A stretch of 64,000 nt of DNA from Gonium pectorale (Eukaryota > Chlorophyta > Chlorophyceae > Chlamydomonadales > Volvocaceae), in assembly GCA_001584585.1 (NCBI GenBank), contig LSYV01000007.1:796631-860630 (forward strand), in the 5' to 3' direction. How positions within the stretch are numbered: position 1 is the stretch's first letter; each line of letters starts with the position of its first letter. Of this stretch, positions 23,113 to 34,123 are shown piece by piece. The notes under the pieces were generated by a model, which had not been told where the DNA came from, did not search any database, and saw only the letters and a program-made list of their open reading frames with translations. Made by a program: the position numbers and the translations under genes.

Positions 23113-26100
23113 ATGCAGCTGTACGAGTCGCAGCTGCTCCGCGAGGCCCGCTTTGCGGGTCTCCTGGCACTCGGCCTGGCGTATGCGACATGCACTGTCC
23201 GACAACAACCTGCTGGGCTTTCGCGCTTGGTTTTCAGCTTGCCGCTCTTCGTGCTCTTCACGTTGGGGCCTCTGGACTTCAAAGACAGGGTACGCCAGCA
23301 CTGATGGGAAAGGGCGAAGAAGATGGAGGCTTCGCAGCAAGGGTGGCAGTCCCCGGCATATTTCTGCGTCCAAGTCCCACCGTTGACTGAAACACAACAT
23401 ATGTCTGGAACCCAACTGCTCTGTGCGGCCCAAGTCCAATATAGTACCTCAAGCTCACAGCTGCAACTTGAATTGATGCAAGACTCAATGTGGCTACCGA
23501 CGGCAGTCAGGTTGAGACCGCTTGCGCCCATGCCCAATCGCACGCTCACACGCTTCTCCGAACCGTTGCTCATGGCAAATAAGGCAGACTTAGCCACGGT
23601 TGCTCCTCTCGTGTAGCTGGAGGATAGTGCATCGTTTGCAGTCTCACCGCCTGTTTTATGCCCCGCCCTCGAGCAGAGCGTGATGGCGGCGGGAAGCCTC
23701 GGCTTCATGCTCGGCTGGTTGGGCAACTTCAAGGTAACCTTCAAGTCCGCGGCAGCCGGTGCACAGTGCCGCCAGGCGCTGCTGGCCCTCCTTCAGCTGC
23801 CACAATCGTCAACCCACCTAACCTCACTCAAGAGGCCAAACTTCTGACAACGAACATCCCAACGCGCATCCACACACCCTTTCCCAGGTCGCCCCAGGCC
23901 GCAGTCCTGGTCTGCTTACCTGCAACCCGCGCTGAGCTTTGGGTATGCCAACCCCTGTTGCCCCGTTGTCCCCGGCCCCCCCCCCTCCTCCGCAGCTCCT
24001 CGCCTTTGCAGCCAACCGGGGGCCGCTGGCGCTGCGGGGCATCAGCCCAACCCAGTGGCTGCTCATGCTGCTGCTGCCGTACTTCCCCGCCAAACGTGAG
24101 CAGCACTGGGTTCCCAGGTCTTGAACCCGGTCCACCGCTGCTTGCCGCCCGGCCCCGTGACATCTGATTCTCGGAGCCTGCCGCCCTCGAGCCTCAGTCC
24201 GAGTCTGGGGTCTAGCCCGAGTGTGAGACCACCGCACCGCTGTGCCCTCAGGCGGCCACGCGCGCACCCGAACCGGCAATGTGCTGCTGAGCCTAGTCGC
24301 CAAGATCGCCTTCGCCGCCGCCCTCACGGTGGCCCTCATCTCGCCGGCGGCCGCGGCCTTCCCGGTGATGGCCCACGTCGGGTACGGTGAGTTCTGAAGA
24401 GGATGGAGTAGAGCGCGGGGCGTAGCTCACAACCGTACGTGCGAAATCTTGTACTTTTGGTGTTCGCCGACGATGGCGGCCGCAGTCGAGCACGAGCTTG
24501 GGGTTTGGTGAGTGTGCCGGCCTGTTTCGCCGCCGCATGGGGGATGCTGCGCAGTTCAAGGCCGCCGTGCTGCTGAGGGCAGACTCCCGTCGCGCGCCCA
24601 TGCTGCATGAGCCAGGGCGGGCTTCACACCGACTTCGGCGCGGAGCATGCGCTGCGTCGGCCCTGCTTGACTGGGCGCCCGCTCGAACTCCCGCGCCCGC
24701 CCCGCCATGCTCCTTGACCCCGCAGCCCTGTACGTGTGGCTGTTTGCGAGCATGCTGCTGGACGCGCCCGCCCCGCTGGGCGTGGCGCTGCTGGGCGGCA
24801 TCGTCGACCTGCAGCCCGCCATGCACGCGCCCTACCTGGCCACATCGGTGCGCGAGTTCTGGGGCCGCCGCTACAACCAGATCGTGTCGGTAATGCTGCA
24901 GGTGGGGTAGGGTGGGGCGGCGGGTGGCAGGGCCGCTCGTGGCGTCGGGGGCGGTGCAGTGTCGGAGATGGCAGCTGCCAGAGAGTTATCTGCCGTAGTG
25001 GACACGGCCGCACCCCAAGCTCCACGCGGGCATCTGGTGGTATGCGCGTGGGGCGTCATGGCGCGGGTGGGGCGCATGATGCGTGTCAAGGGGCCACGCC
25101 TGCTGCATGTGCGCATTTGCTGAAGGGGGCAGACACGCGCGACGATAATGGTGTGCGCGTAGTGGATGTGTGCACATCGGCCGTGCCATTCACGTGCAGC
25201 ACCTCACGTGACTCTAGGGTCGCCGCCGCACTGACATTCAAACACAGTTGTGGGGCGGAGAAGCTGACTTGTAGTAGGCCCCGAGCCTGGCCGGTAACGC
25301 GCTTCTCTGCAGCTGACGCCTGCTGCACACCCGGTGCAGGAAACCATCTACCGACCCATCATGGAGGGTCGCTGGATTTCAGCCGCACCGCCAACAGCTC
25401 GTCGCCACGGATCGGCTCACGAAGAAGCTTCAACAGCCGGCAAGGATACCGCTATGGCGAACGGCGCAGAGGCCGCCCATGCAGGTGCCACGGCGGCCAT
25501 GGCGGCCGCTGATAAGGGCCTCCGCCGCCGCGCCAGTGCATCAGCTGGGGCTGCTGCCGCTGAGCGGCAGCCGCAGGAGGGCAGCAAGGGCGGCGATGCG
25601 GCAGAAAAAGAGGAGGCCATCTTCGTGAGGCCAGGCCGGAGGGTGGTGGCGCTGACGGCGGCCTTTGCGGCGAGCGGCATCATGCACGAGCTTTGCATAA
25701 TGTGCGCTCAGGAGTTGGTGGGGAGGCAAGGGCGCGCGGGCACGTTACCGGTTGGCGCAGGGAGCCAGGGTAACTGCGTCACCTTATGGCCGCATTCACA
25801 AGCTTATCGGGATGGGGATATGGAGCCGCATGCAACGTGACTTTAGTCACGCATGCAAAGTGACGTTGCTAAAGGCAGCATTATAAGATGTCGGGATTAT
25901 GCACAACATGGTTTGCGGCAACTCAGGAAGGCCACTTCAACGGCCTCCCTCCCTCCCCGCCCGGCCCGTTTCCAACGTTCCCCTGTGCCATCTTCCTCTT
26001 GCCCATAAGGTACATGTGTTACGGGCGGCTCGAAGGCAGCTTTCGCATGTTATCTTTCTTCCTCCTGCAGCCGCCAATCATGCTCGGCCAGGAAGCGGTG

Positions 26101-26370
26101 ACGTCCTGGCTGTGTGGCCTGGCACGGCGGCGGCGAGCGGCAGGAGGCCCTAACCGGACAGCAGGCAGTTACGGCTTCGGGCACCTGGCGCTGCGGGTGC
26201 TGCAGACGGCGGTGACGCTGGCGCTCGTGCTGGCAAGCGCTGAGCGGCTCTTCTGGGGCCCCTTCGAGGCGTGCGAGATCGATAAGCGGGGTCTGGCGGA
26301 GGCGATGGGGGCTATCCGCGTGGTGCGGGGCTTGGTTGAGCGTGCGGGTGTGCTGGCCCAGCGGGAGTGA
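23113..26370 (+). CDS. Wax synthase-like MBOAT acyltransferase, paralogue 1
   Basis: Seven exons close in phase: 23113-23289, 23677-23733, 23996-24095, 24252-24386, 24726-24901, 25340-25701 and 26010-26370, giving 455 residues. Family marks of plant-type wax ester synthases (MBOAT-like, long-chain alcohol O-fatty-acyltransferases) are GWLGNFKLLAFAANRGPL, the active-site region SVREFWGRRYNQ, the presumed catalytic His in SGIMHELCIM, and YGRLEGSFRMLSFFLLQPP. Several hydrophobic segments (LVALISPAAAAF, VALTAAFAASGIM, VTLALVLASAE) fit a multi-pass ER membrane enzyme. A hydrophilic Ala-rich loop of about 80 residues separates ETIYRPIMEGRW from FVRPGRR. The second paralogue follows 1.07 kb downstream in the same direction. 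The acceptor alcohol and acyl chain cannot be told from sequence, and triacylglycerol or sterol ester activity is possible. Confidence 0.9.
25830..25857. repeat. Short imperfect inverted repeat in an intron of wax synthase 1
   Basis: CGTGAC and GTCACG flank TTTA, extended outward by GCATG and CATGC with a small bulge on the 5' arm. It could form a hairpin in the pre-mRNA. It lies in the intron 25702-26009 and has no known role. Confidence 0.4.
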
Positions 26371-27444
26371 ATGGTGGGTCTAGATGCCGTGCGTACCGCA
26401 AGGGTTCCTTTGGCTCACCGATTTCGGTGATCGGAGGGGTTTCCACAGTTGATCGCTTGTGCATGGAAAGGGGTTAGTTAGGTCCAGAGGTTGCAGCAGT
26501 GTGGCTGCAGGAAAGACTTCTGAGAGTCCCATGATGATTGCAGGTGGTAGCGGCACCACAGCAAATGAGATGCCCGTAGTAAACTCAGCAGGTGGCCGCG
26601 CGGGGCAGGTGATTTCATCATGCCTATGCGCCGAGGAGTCTTCGTGCGTGGGTTCAATTGTCGAAGGTGCGATCGCTGATTGAATACCTTGCGTGCGCCG
26701 ATGTTCGCTTCATTCATCGTACTGGGCTATGATCCCGTAGGCAGGAGGCGCGGCTATGGGCTTGCGATGTGCAGATAGACACGAGATCTTTGCGTGCCAT
26801 GTGTGGACGAACGTAACGAGTGGATTGTGAGAGTCAATCCACGGGTCTGTGGCGAAGGCTCATACCGTGTACATTGCTGTGTCCATGTGCGTCTGTACAG
26901 GGGTGCGTCTTTTGGCCTGCGTGGGTGTGTCCTCGTATACGGTATGTATGCCTAATCCAAAAGGTTCCAATACTGGACGGGCAAGGGGCACATTCGGAGT
27001 CCCGTCGTGTGCATGCAATCAATATGCATGGTTGTCGGCTCGTTTGCAACGCTTGGTCAGATATTTGCCCATATATTGTGTCGGTGGCCATGAGTCCTTG
27101 GGTTTGCCCTCGGTGGCGACAAGCTCGACAAGCGGCCGAGCAGGGGAGGCCCCTGCGGCCGAGCTGATGCCCGTTGCGAGGATATGTGCCCAAAGGCACC
27201 CATGCACGCAACAAAGACCTCGTAGGGATTCTTCTTTATTCCGCCATGTTTGCCCAGGCGCGTCCTCTAGTGCACGCAATGCTCAACCAAGTTTGCTGGT
27301 CACCGTGACACGATGCCGTACCATGCGTTTTAGGCTGTAACCCAACATAGGCTCCAGGAGTCCCATCGCTATTCCTTGTTTCTCCTTACCAAGGCGATAC
27401 CGAACTCGCTCAATTGCGGCGAAGTTACCCCAGCCTCAACCGCC
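26371..27444. other. Intergenic region between the wax synthase paralogues
   Basis: Contains the 3' end of paralogue 1 and the promoter of paralogue 2. Overlapping opposite frames (for example 26820-27340) have no domain signature. No gene or repeat is supported. Confidence 0.5.
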
Positions 27445-29997
27445 ATGTCAGAGATGGCGCTTCCACCGTTGCTCCTAGGAATCTTACACGTCACAGCACT
27501 AGTAATTGCTACCCTTATCTATAGTGTCTTGGTAGTCAGGCCGATGCCACCGGGCTTTGGGCGCTTCCTTGCGAGCATCCCCGCCTTCACGGCCTTCAGT
27601 ATTGCGCCTGTCTTGGTGAAGGAGGCAAGTTGAATACGCGTAAACCCCTGAACAGGATGCCCCGCCCCCGCGAGCCCCCGTAACGGGCGCGTCCAAAACC
27701 CTGTCCCATGGGCTGCTCCTGGGCACTCCTCGGGGTGCACAGCGTAATAACACTGGCGAGAAGTCCTTTTCATGGTATCACGGACCCCCTCGCCCTCCAT
27801 GCAAGGTTTGCGCCACCCCGCCCCCTCAACTCCAACCCTCCATGCCAGCATACGTTGCACCCCAACGACAAGAGCGTGGATCACCCCGGATACCTCCATT
27901 GTCATTTCGCTTAAGTATCACTCTTGCGCTCGCTCCCCTTACTCCATACCCCCAATTGATCCGCAGAGCATGGTACTTTCCGGAGGCCTGGGCCTGACGC
28001 TGCTGTGGGTCGCCAACTTCAAGCTGCTCGCTTACTCAGGCGGCCGCGGGGCGCTGAGCCACCCCGCCGTTGGGGGCGGGCTGCAGTGGGGGGCGCTCCT
28101 CATCCTGCCTTTCTTCCCGGCCAAGAGTGAGCTGGGGTCCTGAAGCTTGGCTGCCCCCCAGCTGTGCTGTGCCGTGCTGTGCTGTGGGCCCTTAGAGACC
28201 ACGGCATTTCTGCGTGCGTTCTTATAAGGCAGCACTGATGCCGTACAGGCAGCTTGCTGCATCCTGAGATACAGTTCGGTCGCATGCAAGCCGTCATCCG
28301 CCGTGCAAACCTTTGGTCAGCAGCGGGCATTCCACGACGCTTTGAGCTGTCACATGGCTGGGCCTGTTGCGTGGCGCTTTCTGTGGACCTGCCAAATGTG
28401 ACAATGCATGCATGGCTGACGGACTGACTGACTGGTTGATTGGCTGCCTGACTGACGTGCTGGCGGGCTGCACCTCCCTCTCCCCCTCCCCCCCTCCCGC
28501 CACTCAGGCGGCCGCCCGCCCGTCCGCTCGTCCCCGACGAGGGCGGCCCTGGGAGTACTGTTCCGGCTGACCGTGTGGCTGGGGCTCAACGTGGTGCTGC
28601 TGCACCACGACTGGCTCCCGCCCACCGCCCGCCACGTGTGCTACGGTGAGCAGGCGCCGGAGTGGCCGTTCGCATCAGATACGAGCTCGCTGGGAGCTCG
28701 CTCGCTAAGAGGGCTGAGCCGAGGCCTCTAGCAAATCCCTCAGTACACGTGCTCGAGTGTTTAAATGTACGGACTGCGGGTCCCCTCACGATGATCCCTT
28801 AAGGTATGGTGTCCCGCGGCTGCCCCGCCTTGCTCTTGAAGCTGCTCCCGTCGGGCCCTCCGCCCCGCCTCCCCCCCTCCAGCGGTGTACATGTGGATGT
28901 TCGTGAGCCTCTGCCTCGACGCCGCCAGCCCCGTCGGTGGAGCCCTAATGGCGGGTGTCCCCTTGCAGCCCGCCATGGACGCGCCGTACGCAGCCATCTC
29001 CGTAAGAGAGTTCTGGGGCCGCCGCTACAACCAGATCGTATCCGCTACGCTCCTGGAGACCGTCTATAAACCCATCGTGTCCATGCGCTGGGTGGCGGAG
29101 CCGAGCCCGCTGCAGCGAGCGGAGGCGGAGGTACCCGCCGGGCGCACGCACGGCGCTGACGCCGTGTCGCCTTCGGCCGACGGCGTGGGGTACAGCGGCG
29201 CGGTAGGCGGCAACGTGGCGGTGCGCGCGGGGCCTGCACGGCCAGCAGCCAAGGCGAAGGCGGGGGCGGAGGTTGTCAAGGGCAAGTCCGCGGCTGGCGC
29301 GGCGGCCCCGGCGGCGCGCAAGGCCTCCATTCCACTGGCGCTGACGGCGCTAGTGGCGTCGTTCTTCGTGAGCGGCGTGATGCACGAGATCTGCATTGCG
29401 TAAGTCGGGGCAACTTCCCTTGCGGGAAACGCAGGTTCCTTGCCTCCGAAGCAACAATGGGTTGCCAGGCGCAGCCCTTTGTAGGCAACGGACATCGTCA
29501 TTTTGAAAAGCCCCACCTTTTTTTACGGTCGTTAATGCCGCTGGCCTCAGCATTGCGTGCCTGCCAAGCTCCTCAGCTGTGCTATAAGCCCTTAACTAAG
29601 CAACGCGAGCGTGCGCTGCGTGGCGCCGCGTCCCAATCCTGCCTCCCCAACAGCTTGGATCTCATGTCAGTCGCAATCTGCCGCCCCCAACAGGCTCATG
29701 TGCGGATCGCTGGAGGGCAGTTACCGCATGCTCTCCTTCTTCCTGGTGCAGCCGCTTCTCATGATGGGCCAGGAGCTGGCCACGGCTTTTTTGTTACCCC
29801 GGCGGCTCAGGGATAGCCCCTTGGTGCGAGGCACGCAAGTGCTGGTGACGCTGGCGTTGGTGCTTTGTTCTGCGGAGCTGTTCTGGGCCTCGCTGGAGTC
29901 TTGTAGCATAGACAAGCGGGGGTTGGAGGAGGTAGTGGGATTGCTGAAGATGCTGACAGAGCGAACTCCGGCAGCCTTCGGCCTTGTGAGCCGATGA
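27445..29997 (+). CDS. Wax synthase-like MBOAT acyltransferase, paralogue 2
   Basis: Five exons close in phase: 27445-27615, 27967-28126, 28508-28645, 28883-29399 and 29694-29997, giving 429 residues. It starts MSEMALPPLLLGILHVTALV, a likely first membrane segment. Conserved blocks match paralogue 1: LLWVANFKLLAYSGGRGALS, ISVREFWGRRYNQIVSATLL, ETVYKPIVSMRWV, SFFVSGVMHEICIA with the presumed catalytic His, and GSLEGSYRMLSFFLVQPLLM. The C-terminal ELFWASLESCSIDKRGLEEV parallels ERLFWGPFEACEIDKRGLAE. Two introns of paralogue 1 (after NFK, and between the REFWGRRYNQ block and ETIY) are absent here. The intervening loop is Ala/Pro-rich and unrelated in sequence. Product and location are as for paralogue 1: an ER multi-pass acyltransferase making wax or related neutral esters. 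Confidence 0.9.
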
Positions 29998-30462
29998 AGA
30001 ACAGTATGAAGCGGAGCCGCCTTTCACGACTATAACCCGAATGACCGATATTGCCGTTGCCAATAATGCGGCTTTGGATAGGGGATAGCTGCATTGTGCA
30101 ACCCGCCTGTCCCCAAGGGTGGACGGACGGGCAAGTGCAGGGGCAAGTGAAGGGACGGGTGACGACGGGTGAGGACTCCTGAAAGGCCGGCGAGGGCCTG
30201 TACCCGGGCACGGGCACCTGCTTGTGACCGTAGACCGAACGACTTCGTTAAGAAGGCCCGGCATGTCGGCCCGGCATTTTGTACGGCACGGTTGGGGCGA
30301 AGTGCAAGGTAATCGTTGTCGCAGTCGATGTGGTCGCTTTTCTCTAGTTGCACACACCCCTTTAACACCACCACCGATCATCTGCGTCACACCGCGTCCC
30401 GGTCATTCAGCACAGTTCCGTCCGAAGTTTAGCTCGCACCTACTGTACACACTAATAGAAGG

Positions 30463-30764
30463 ATGATCTACGACGTTAACTCCAACCTGTTCCGGTCCTT
30501 CCTGGCGGTCAGTGGTGGCGCTAACATGGGCGCCGCCAAGTGAGTTCTTGAAGCCGTTCCTTTCTTCTTATCGCGCTGTGTGCGAGTTGTGTGCATTGCC
30601 TCCACCCAGTACGGGGGCTGAGCCCAATCTTCGCCGCCTCGCTTCCGGGATGTTCTTCGGTGCGTGTTCTTACGGGCTCTCCTGTTCGTAATGTTTGCAG
30701 GATGAGCACCAGGCGTGCTCCTGGGGAAAAGGCTAAGGAGAACAAGCATGCCTTCGTGGAGTAA
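30463..30764 (+). CDS. 46-residue microprotein
   Basis: Two exons, 30463-30539 and 30701-30764, joined in phase (AA|G) through a canonical GTGAGT...TTTGCAG intron of 161 bp. The protein begins MIYDVNSNLFRSFLAVSGGA, continues KMSTRRAPGEKAKENK and ends HAFVE. It is small, soluble, with a hydrophobic N-terminal third and a basic C-terminal third. I have a recollection of short land-plant proteins with a similar LFRSFL start and ENKP end, but cannot confirm this. A good splice pair and clean stop support the gene. It is too short for ordinary gene finders. Function is unknown. Confidence 0.6.
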
Positions 30765-31520
30765 TGTGCAGCCATGAAGTGCATGCTTGGAGCCGAGCGG
30801 AAGCAGCTAGGGGTACTGTTGTGGAGCGTCCGTAAGGATCGCTATGATTTGACCGGGCTTGATGGCGAGAGGCTGAGAGGCCAAGAATGCCGCCAATTCC
30901 CGAAGTGTTCGGCTCCATGTTGCTGAGATAGAGCCAGCGCGTGATTTGCAATGGATTTAATACCTTGTGCTTGCTTTCGGGAAAGCGGGGGCTACGCGGG
31001 TAGAGCTGGGCCATACTTGGAACCCACGCAACCTCACAGCCAACGGGGCTAGGGGCTCTCAAAGGCATGCCGTCTGGCATCGATAGTCGAGGCCCGGCTT
31101 CTGATATCGATTACTCGCTCCTGGACATCTATCACGGTTTCGCGGCCACGTTCTCGTGGCGGGGTGGACCTCTGTAACTTGTACATGTTTCTTTTATGTC
31201 GTTGCACTTTTCAGCCTCTAGGGGCTATGAGTCTCCATCTGGTTGGGAGGGACGCGGGGGGGGTATGAGGTGCGGGTACGGCTTCCCCCTATCACACCCA
31301 CCAACCACTGGTGTCGCACTACCACCTCGGAAGCAACTTGTACACGGCCAGTAGATCTTGCCAGTACGCGTTCCCTTGGCGACCCACAACTCACGTCGCG
31401 ACACAGTCTGATGCTGCTAGTCTTTACGATACACTGGCTGTAGTCATAATTTCTTGTACATAGTCATAAACGCTGCGCTTTAGTAATTGAACGCTGTGCT
31501 GCGCGGCTGGTACAACCCCG
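30765..31520. other. Intergenic region before ISCA2
   Basis: Probably the 3' untranslated region of the microprotein gene (TGTAA at 31173-31177, about 410 bp past its stop), then the ISCA2 promoter. Opposite-strand frames show no domain. Confidence 0.45.
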
Positions 31521-32957
31521 ATGTTGTCGCGAGCCCTCCACGCAGCCGCTTTAGCAGAACGGATTTTAAGCGGTGCGCTCACACAAACAGCTTCCTCAGC
31601 AGCAGCGGCGGGAGCGACGTCGGCGACGCTGTCTCGATGGGCGTGCCAACGCCGGGCACCCCACGCGCTGTACTGGATGGCGCCCCTCAGCACGGCCACG
31701 GCTGGCACGGCGGCCGCCTCGGGCCTGGTCATCCATCCCTCGGCAGCAGCTGTGAGTCTAATGCAAAGAGGCAGGGGCCCTGTAGGGCTATGCCACGGCT
31801 ACGCAACGGCGCAACACCCCTCCTTGCCCGCTGCACTGGCAGAGGCTTCGAGAGCTTCAAGCGGAGAACCCTGACAGTGCACTGGCTCTCCGTATAGAGG
31901 TTGAGGGCGGGGGCTGCTCAGGCTTCCAATATAAGTTCAAGCTGGACAGTCAGGTCAAGGACGACGATGTGTGAGTCGCTGAGCTGTGGTTGGGCTGCGT
32001 TAGTTACGAGCAGTGGTTGTACGTGAAGGCGGCGGGGTGCCGGGGCGGGCTGGGCGGTGGGGCTGCGGACGTTGGGCGGTAAGATGTTATCCCGTTTGAG
32101 TTGCGACTGGGGACCGCACCGTCTGAATGTGGAGTACAATACAATACAGAGGGGCCCTCGGTTGTGCGGGCCGGGTAGCGGCGATTCAGGGCAAAGAACG
32201 GCGCACAGGCTTCTTGCAGCCCATCTGTGTGCAGCCCACTCAGCTCCAGGGACGTCCCTCAGCTCCAGGGATGTCGCTCCGGTGCTGTTTGCTTGCACCC
32301 GGTGGTGGAGGGAGGCTAGGTTCTTTGGTTTGCTCGCTCGGGGTGGTTTCCGACAAATTTCCGGAATAGTGGCGTGTCTTTGCATGCTGCGGCAGCCCGT
32401 CTTGTGTGAAGCTCTGCGCCCGTCACGTACCGCATTCCCGTCGGCCGCCTATACCACCCACGCAGTGTTTTTGAGGCGGAGGGCGGGCGGGTGGTGTGCG
32501 ACACCATCTCACTCGAGTTCCTCCATGGGGCCACCCTGGAGTTTGAGGACACGCTGATGCGCGCAGCGTTTACGGTGGGGGCGTTTGAGTGGCACTGCAG
32601 CTGGAAGGGGCAGGGGAAGTGATCAGGGCGCAAGGGCATCTCAGTGCAGGCTGGACCTCGGTATGGGCTCGGATGGATGAGTCCGACGCGGCAATATGCC
32701 AGCAGCAGCATGAGGCTGGGCGACTTGGACGAGGGGCAATGCTCATTCCTGGCGGGACATGCACTCTGTATTGTGCTGTCTGTCGGCCCTGAAGTATCTC
32801 AGTAGCATGGCAACCATGGGTAGCGCTGTGTCCAATGTTTCTGAACACCTATGTCATGTGCGCCCCGTGTTCCATTGTGCCCTTGCAGATTAGCAAGAAT
32901 CCCAACGCGGAGGCGTCCTGCGGGTGTGGGAGTTCCTTCGCCGCGAAGGTGAAGTAG
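31521..32957 (+). CDS. ISCA2: Mitochondrial A-type iron-sulfur assembly protein ISCA2
   Basis: Four exons close in phase: 31521-31751, 31843-31970, 32466-32574 and 32889-32957, giving 178 residues. The first 70 residues ([20 protein letters not shown] and onward) are Arg/Ala/Ser-rich without acids, a mitochondrial presequence. The mature part starts near LVIHPSAAA and contains [20 protein letters not shown], then [20 protein letters not shown], then [11 protein letters not shown], and ends [11 protein letters not shown]. The three conserved cysteines (GGCSG and CGCG) that bind the Fe-S cluster or iron are present. A-type carriers of the ISCA2 class act late in mitochondrial [4Fe-4S] cluster formation with ISCA1 and IBA57 (family knowledge). 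ISCA2 rather than ISCA1 is chosen from the [17 protein letters not shown] end. Confidence 0.94.
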
Positions 32958-33297
32958 CGGCGCCAGGCACGGTGGCGGCATGAGCGGCGGCACCTGCGTG
33001 GCTTACTAGCCTTGCCATGACTACAATGTTGTCGTCACAACGTGATTGGCTCGAGCGAGAAGAGCCGTGCGGGAAGCGTGGTGGTGGCTTCAGTCAGTGG
33101 CGACGGTCACGGCCGAAGGGCACGCTAGGTACGAACTTGACCGAAGAAGTTCTTAGCATTTGCCTCAAGGATGCTGTGCGGGAGGATGGTCGTCCTGTAG
33201 AGCATTGACGATCTTGCACATTGATTCCTGGTCCGTGGTGCCCATGCAAAACTGGATGGGTGCAATGCAGCTAGGATCAGGGACTCCCGCGACGCTT

Positions 33298-33400
33298 GGG
33301 GAAGCAGTTGCTCATAATTGTCCGCATGGGGACGGAGGAATAGGCGGGACGTAGTGAAGGCGCGCGCGTCTTAGGAACGGTTTACCGTGTAGGTAGGGCA
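33298..33400. repeat. 103-bp dispersed repeat, copy B
   Basis: Matches 14451-14553 over its full 103 bases with two mismatches and no gap, in the same orientation. Flanks on both sides are unrelated (GACGCTT before, CTGGCCG after, against CTGACCA and TCTTTAG at copy A). Sharp identical ends suggest an inserted unit rather than a duplicated gene fragment. Confidence 0.85.
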
Positions 33401-33918
33401 CTGGCCGTGCTTGCAGCTTATAGCCAGCGCATGTGGACCAGGGTAAAGCTTTGGCTCCATCGGGTTTCGGGCGTTGCCTGCGCTCCCACTCTGAGCCTTT
33501 GACCAGACGCGCGGACCGCCTCTGTAACGTCTAGGCGGCAACGTTTCCTATCCAGGTAACCGCCCACCCAAGGTCAAGAGGATAGTACCATACCACATTC
33601 GCGTCAGACTGCGGACCAGAACAACGCATGCACGCACAACTCTTACTCACACGCACGGGCCACGACTGTTCCTTGCGCTGATCAGATTCTGGTTAAACCC
33701 CAGGCTTTGGTCGGGCCGTACACTCCACACATAATACGACATCAGTATCCTTGCACGATTTCCCCCCGGCACGCGCTCTACTCGGTCGCCATGGCATATT
33801 GCAACCAGCACGCCAATCGTGCCATCTTCCGCGTCTGTACACATTGACCTCTAGGCAATGCCACCACCTGTGAACACAGCGATACACAACAAAAGCACGA
33901 GTCCAGTCTCCATTGATC

Positions 33919-33923
33919 TTACA
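33919..33923 (-). terminator. Candidate TGTAA polyadenylation signal for the DCAF8-like gene
   Basis: TGTAA on the minus strand, about 200 bp beyond the proposed stop at 34124. Confidence 0.35.
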
Positions 33924-34123
33924 CGTATGTATCACGTGTAAGATACATTCCAGTATCCGAAGCTCTCCCCTTTGGGCTTGCAAGCACCTTGTATGGAGTG
34001 GTAGCGGTGGTAAAACCTTGCCCCCCTTTCGGCGCAATGAAGCACCGAACAATATGAGTACACATCATTACATCACCAAAAACAGGGGATACCGGAGTCG
34101 GGAATGCAACCGCATCCCCATGG

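Larger units (their letters stand above)
32958..34123. other. Convergent intergenic region containing a 103-bp repeat
   Basis: Lies between the stops of ISCA2 (+) and the DCAF8-like gene (-). It has no supportable gene. It holds repeat copy B (33298-33400) and a candidate minus-strand TGTAA near 33919. Confidence 0.5.

Noticed and set aside
26650..26690. tRNA-like GGTTCAATT sequence
   Set aside because: No matching acceptor stem or anticodon arm could be formed around it.
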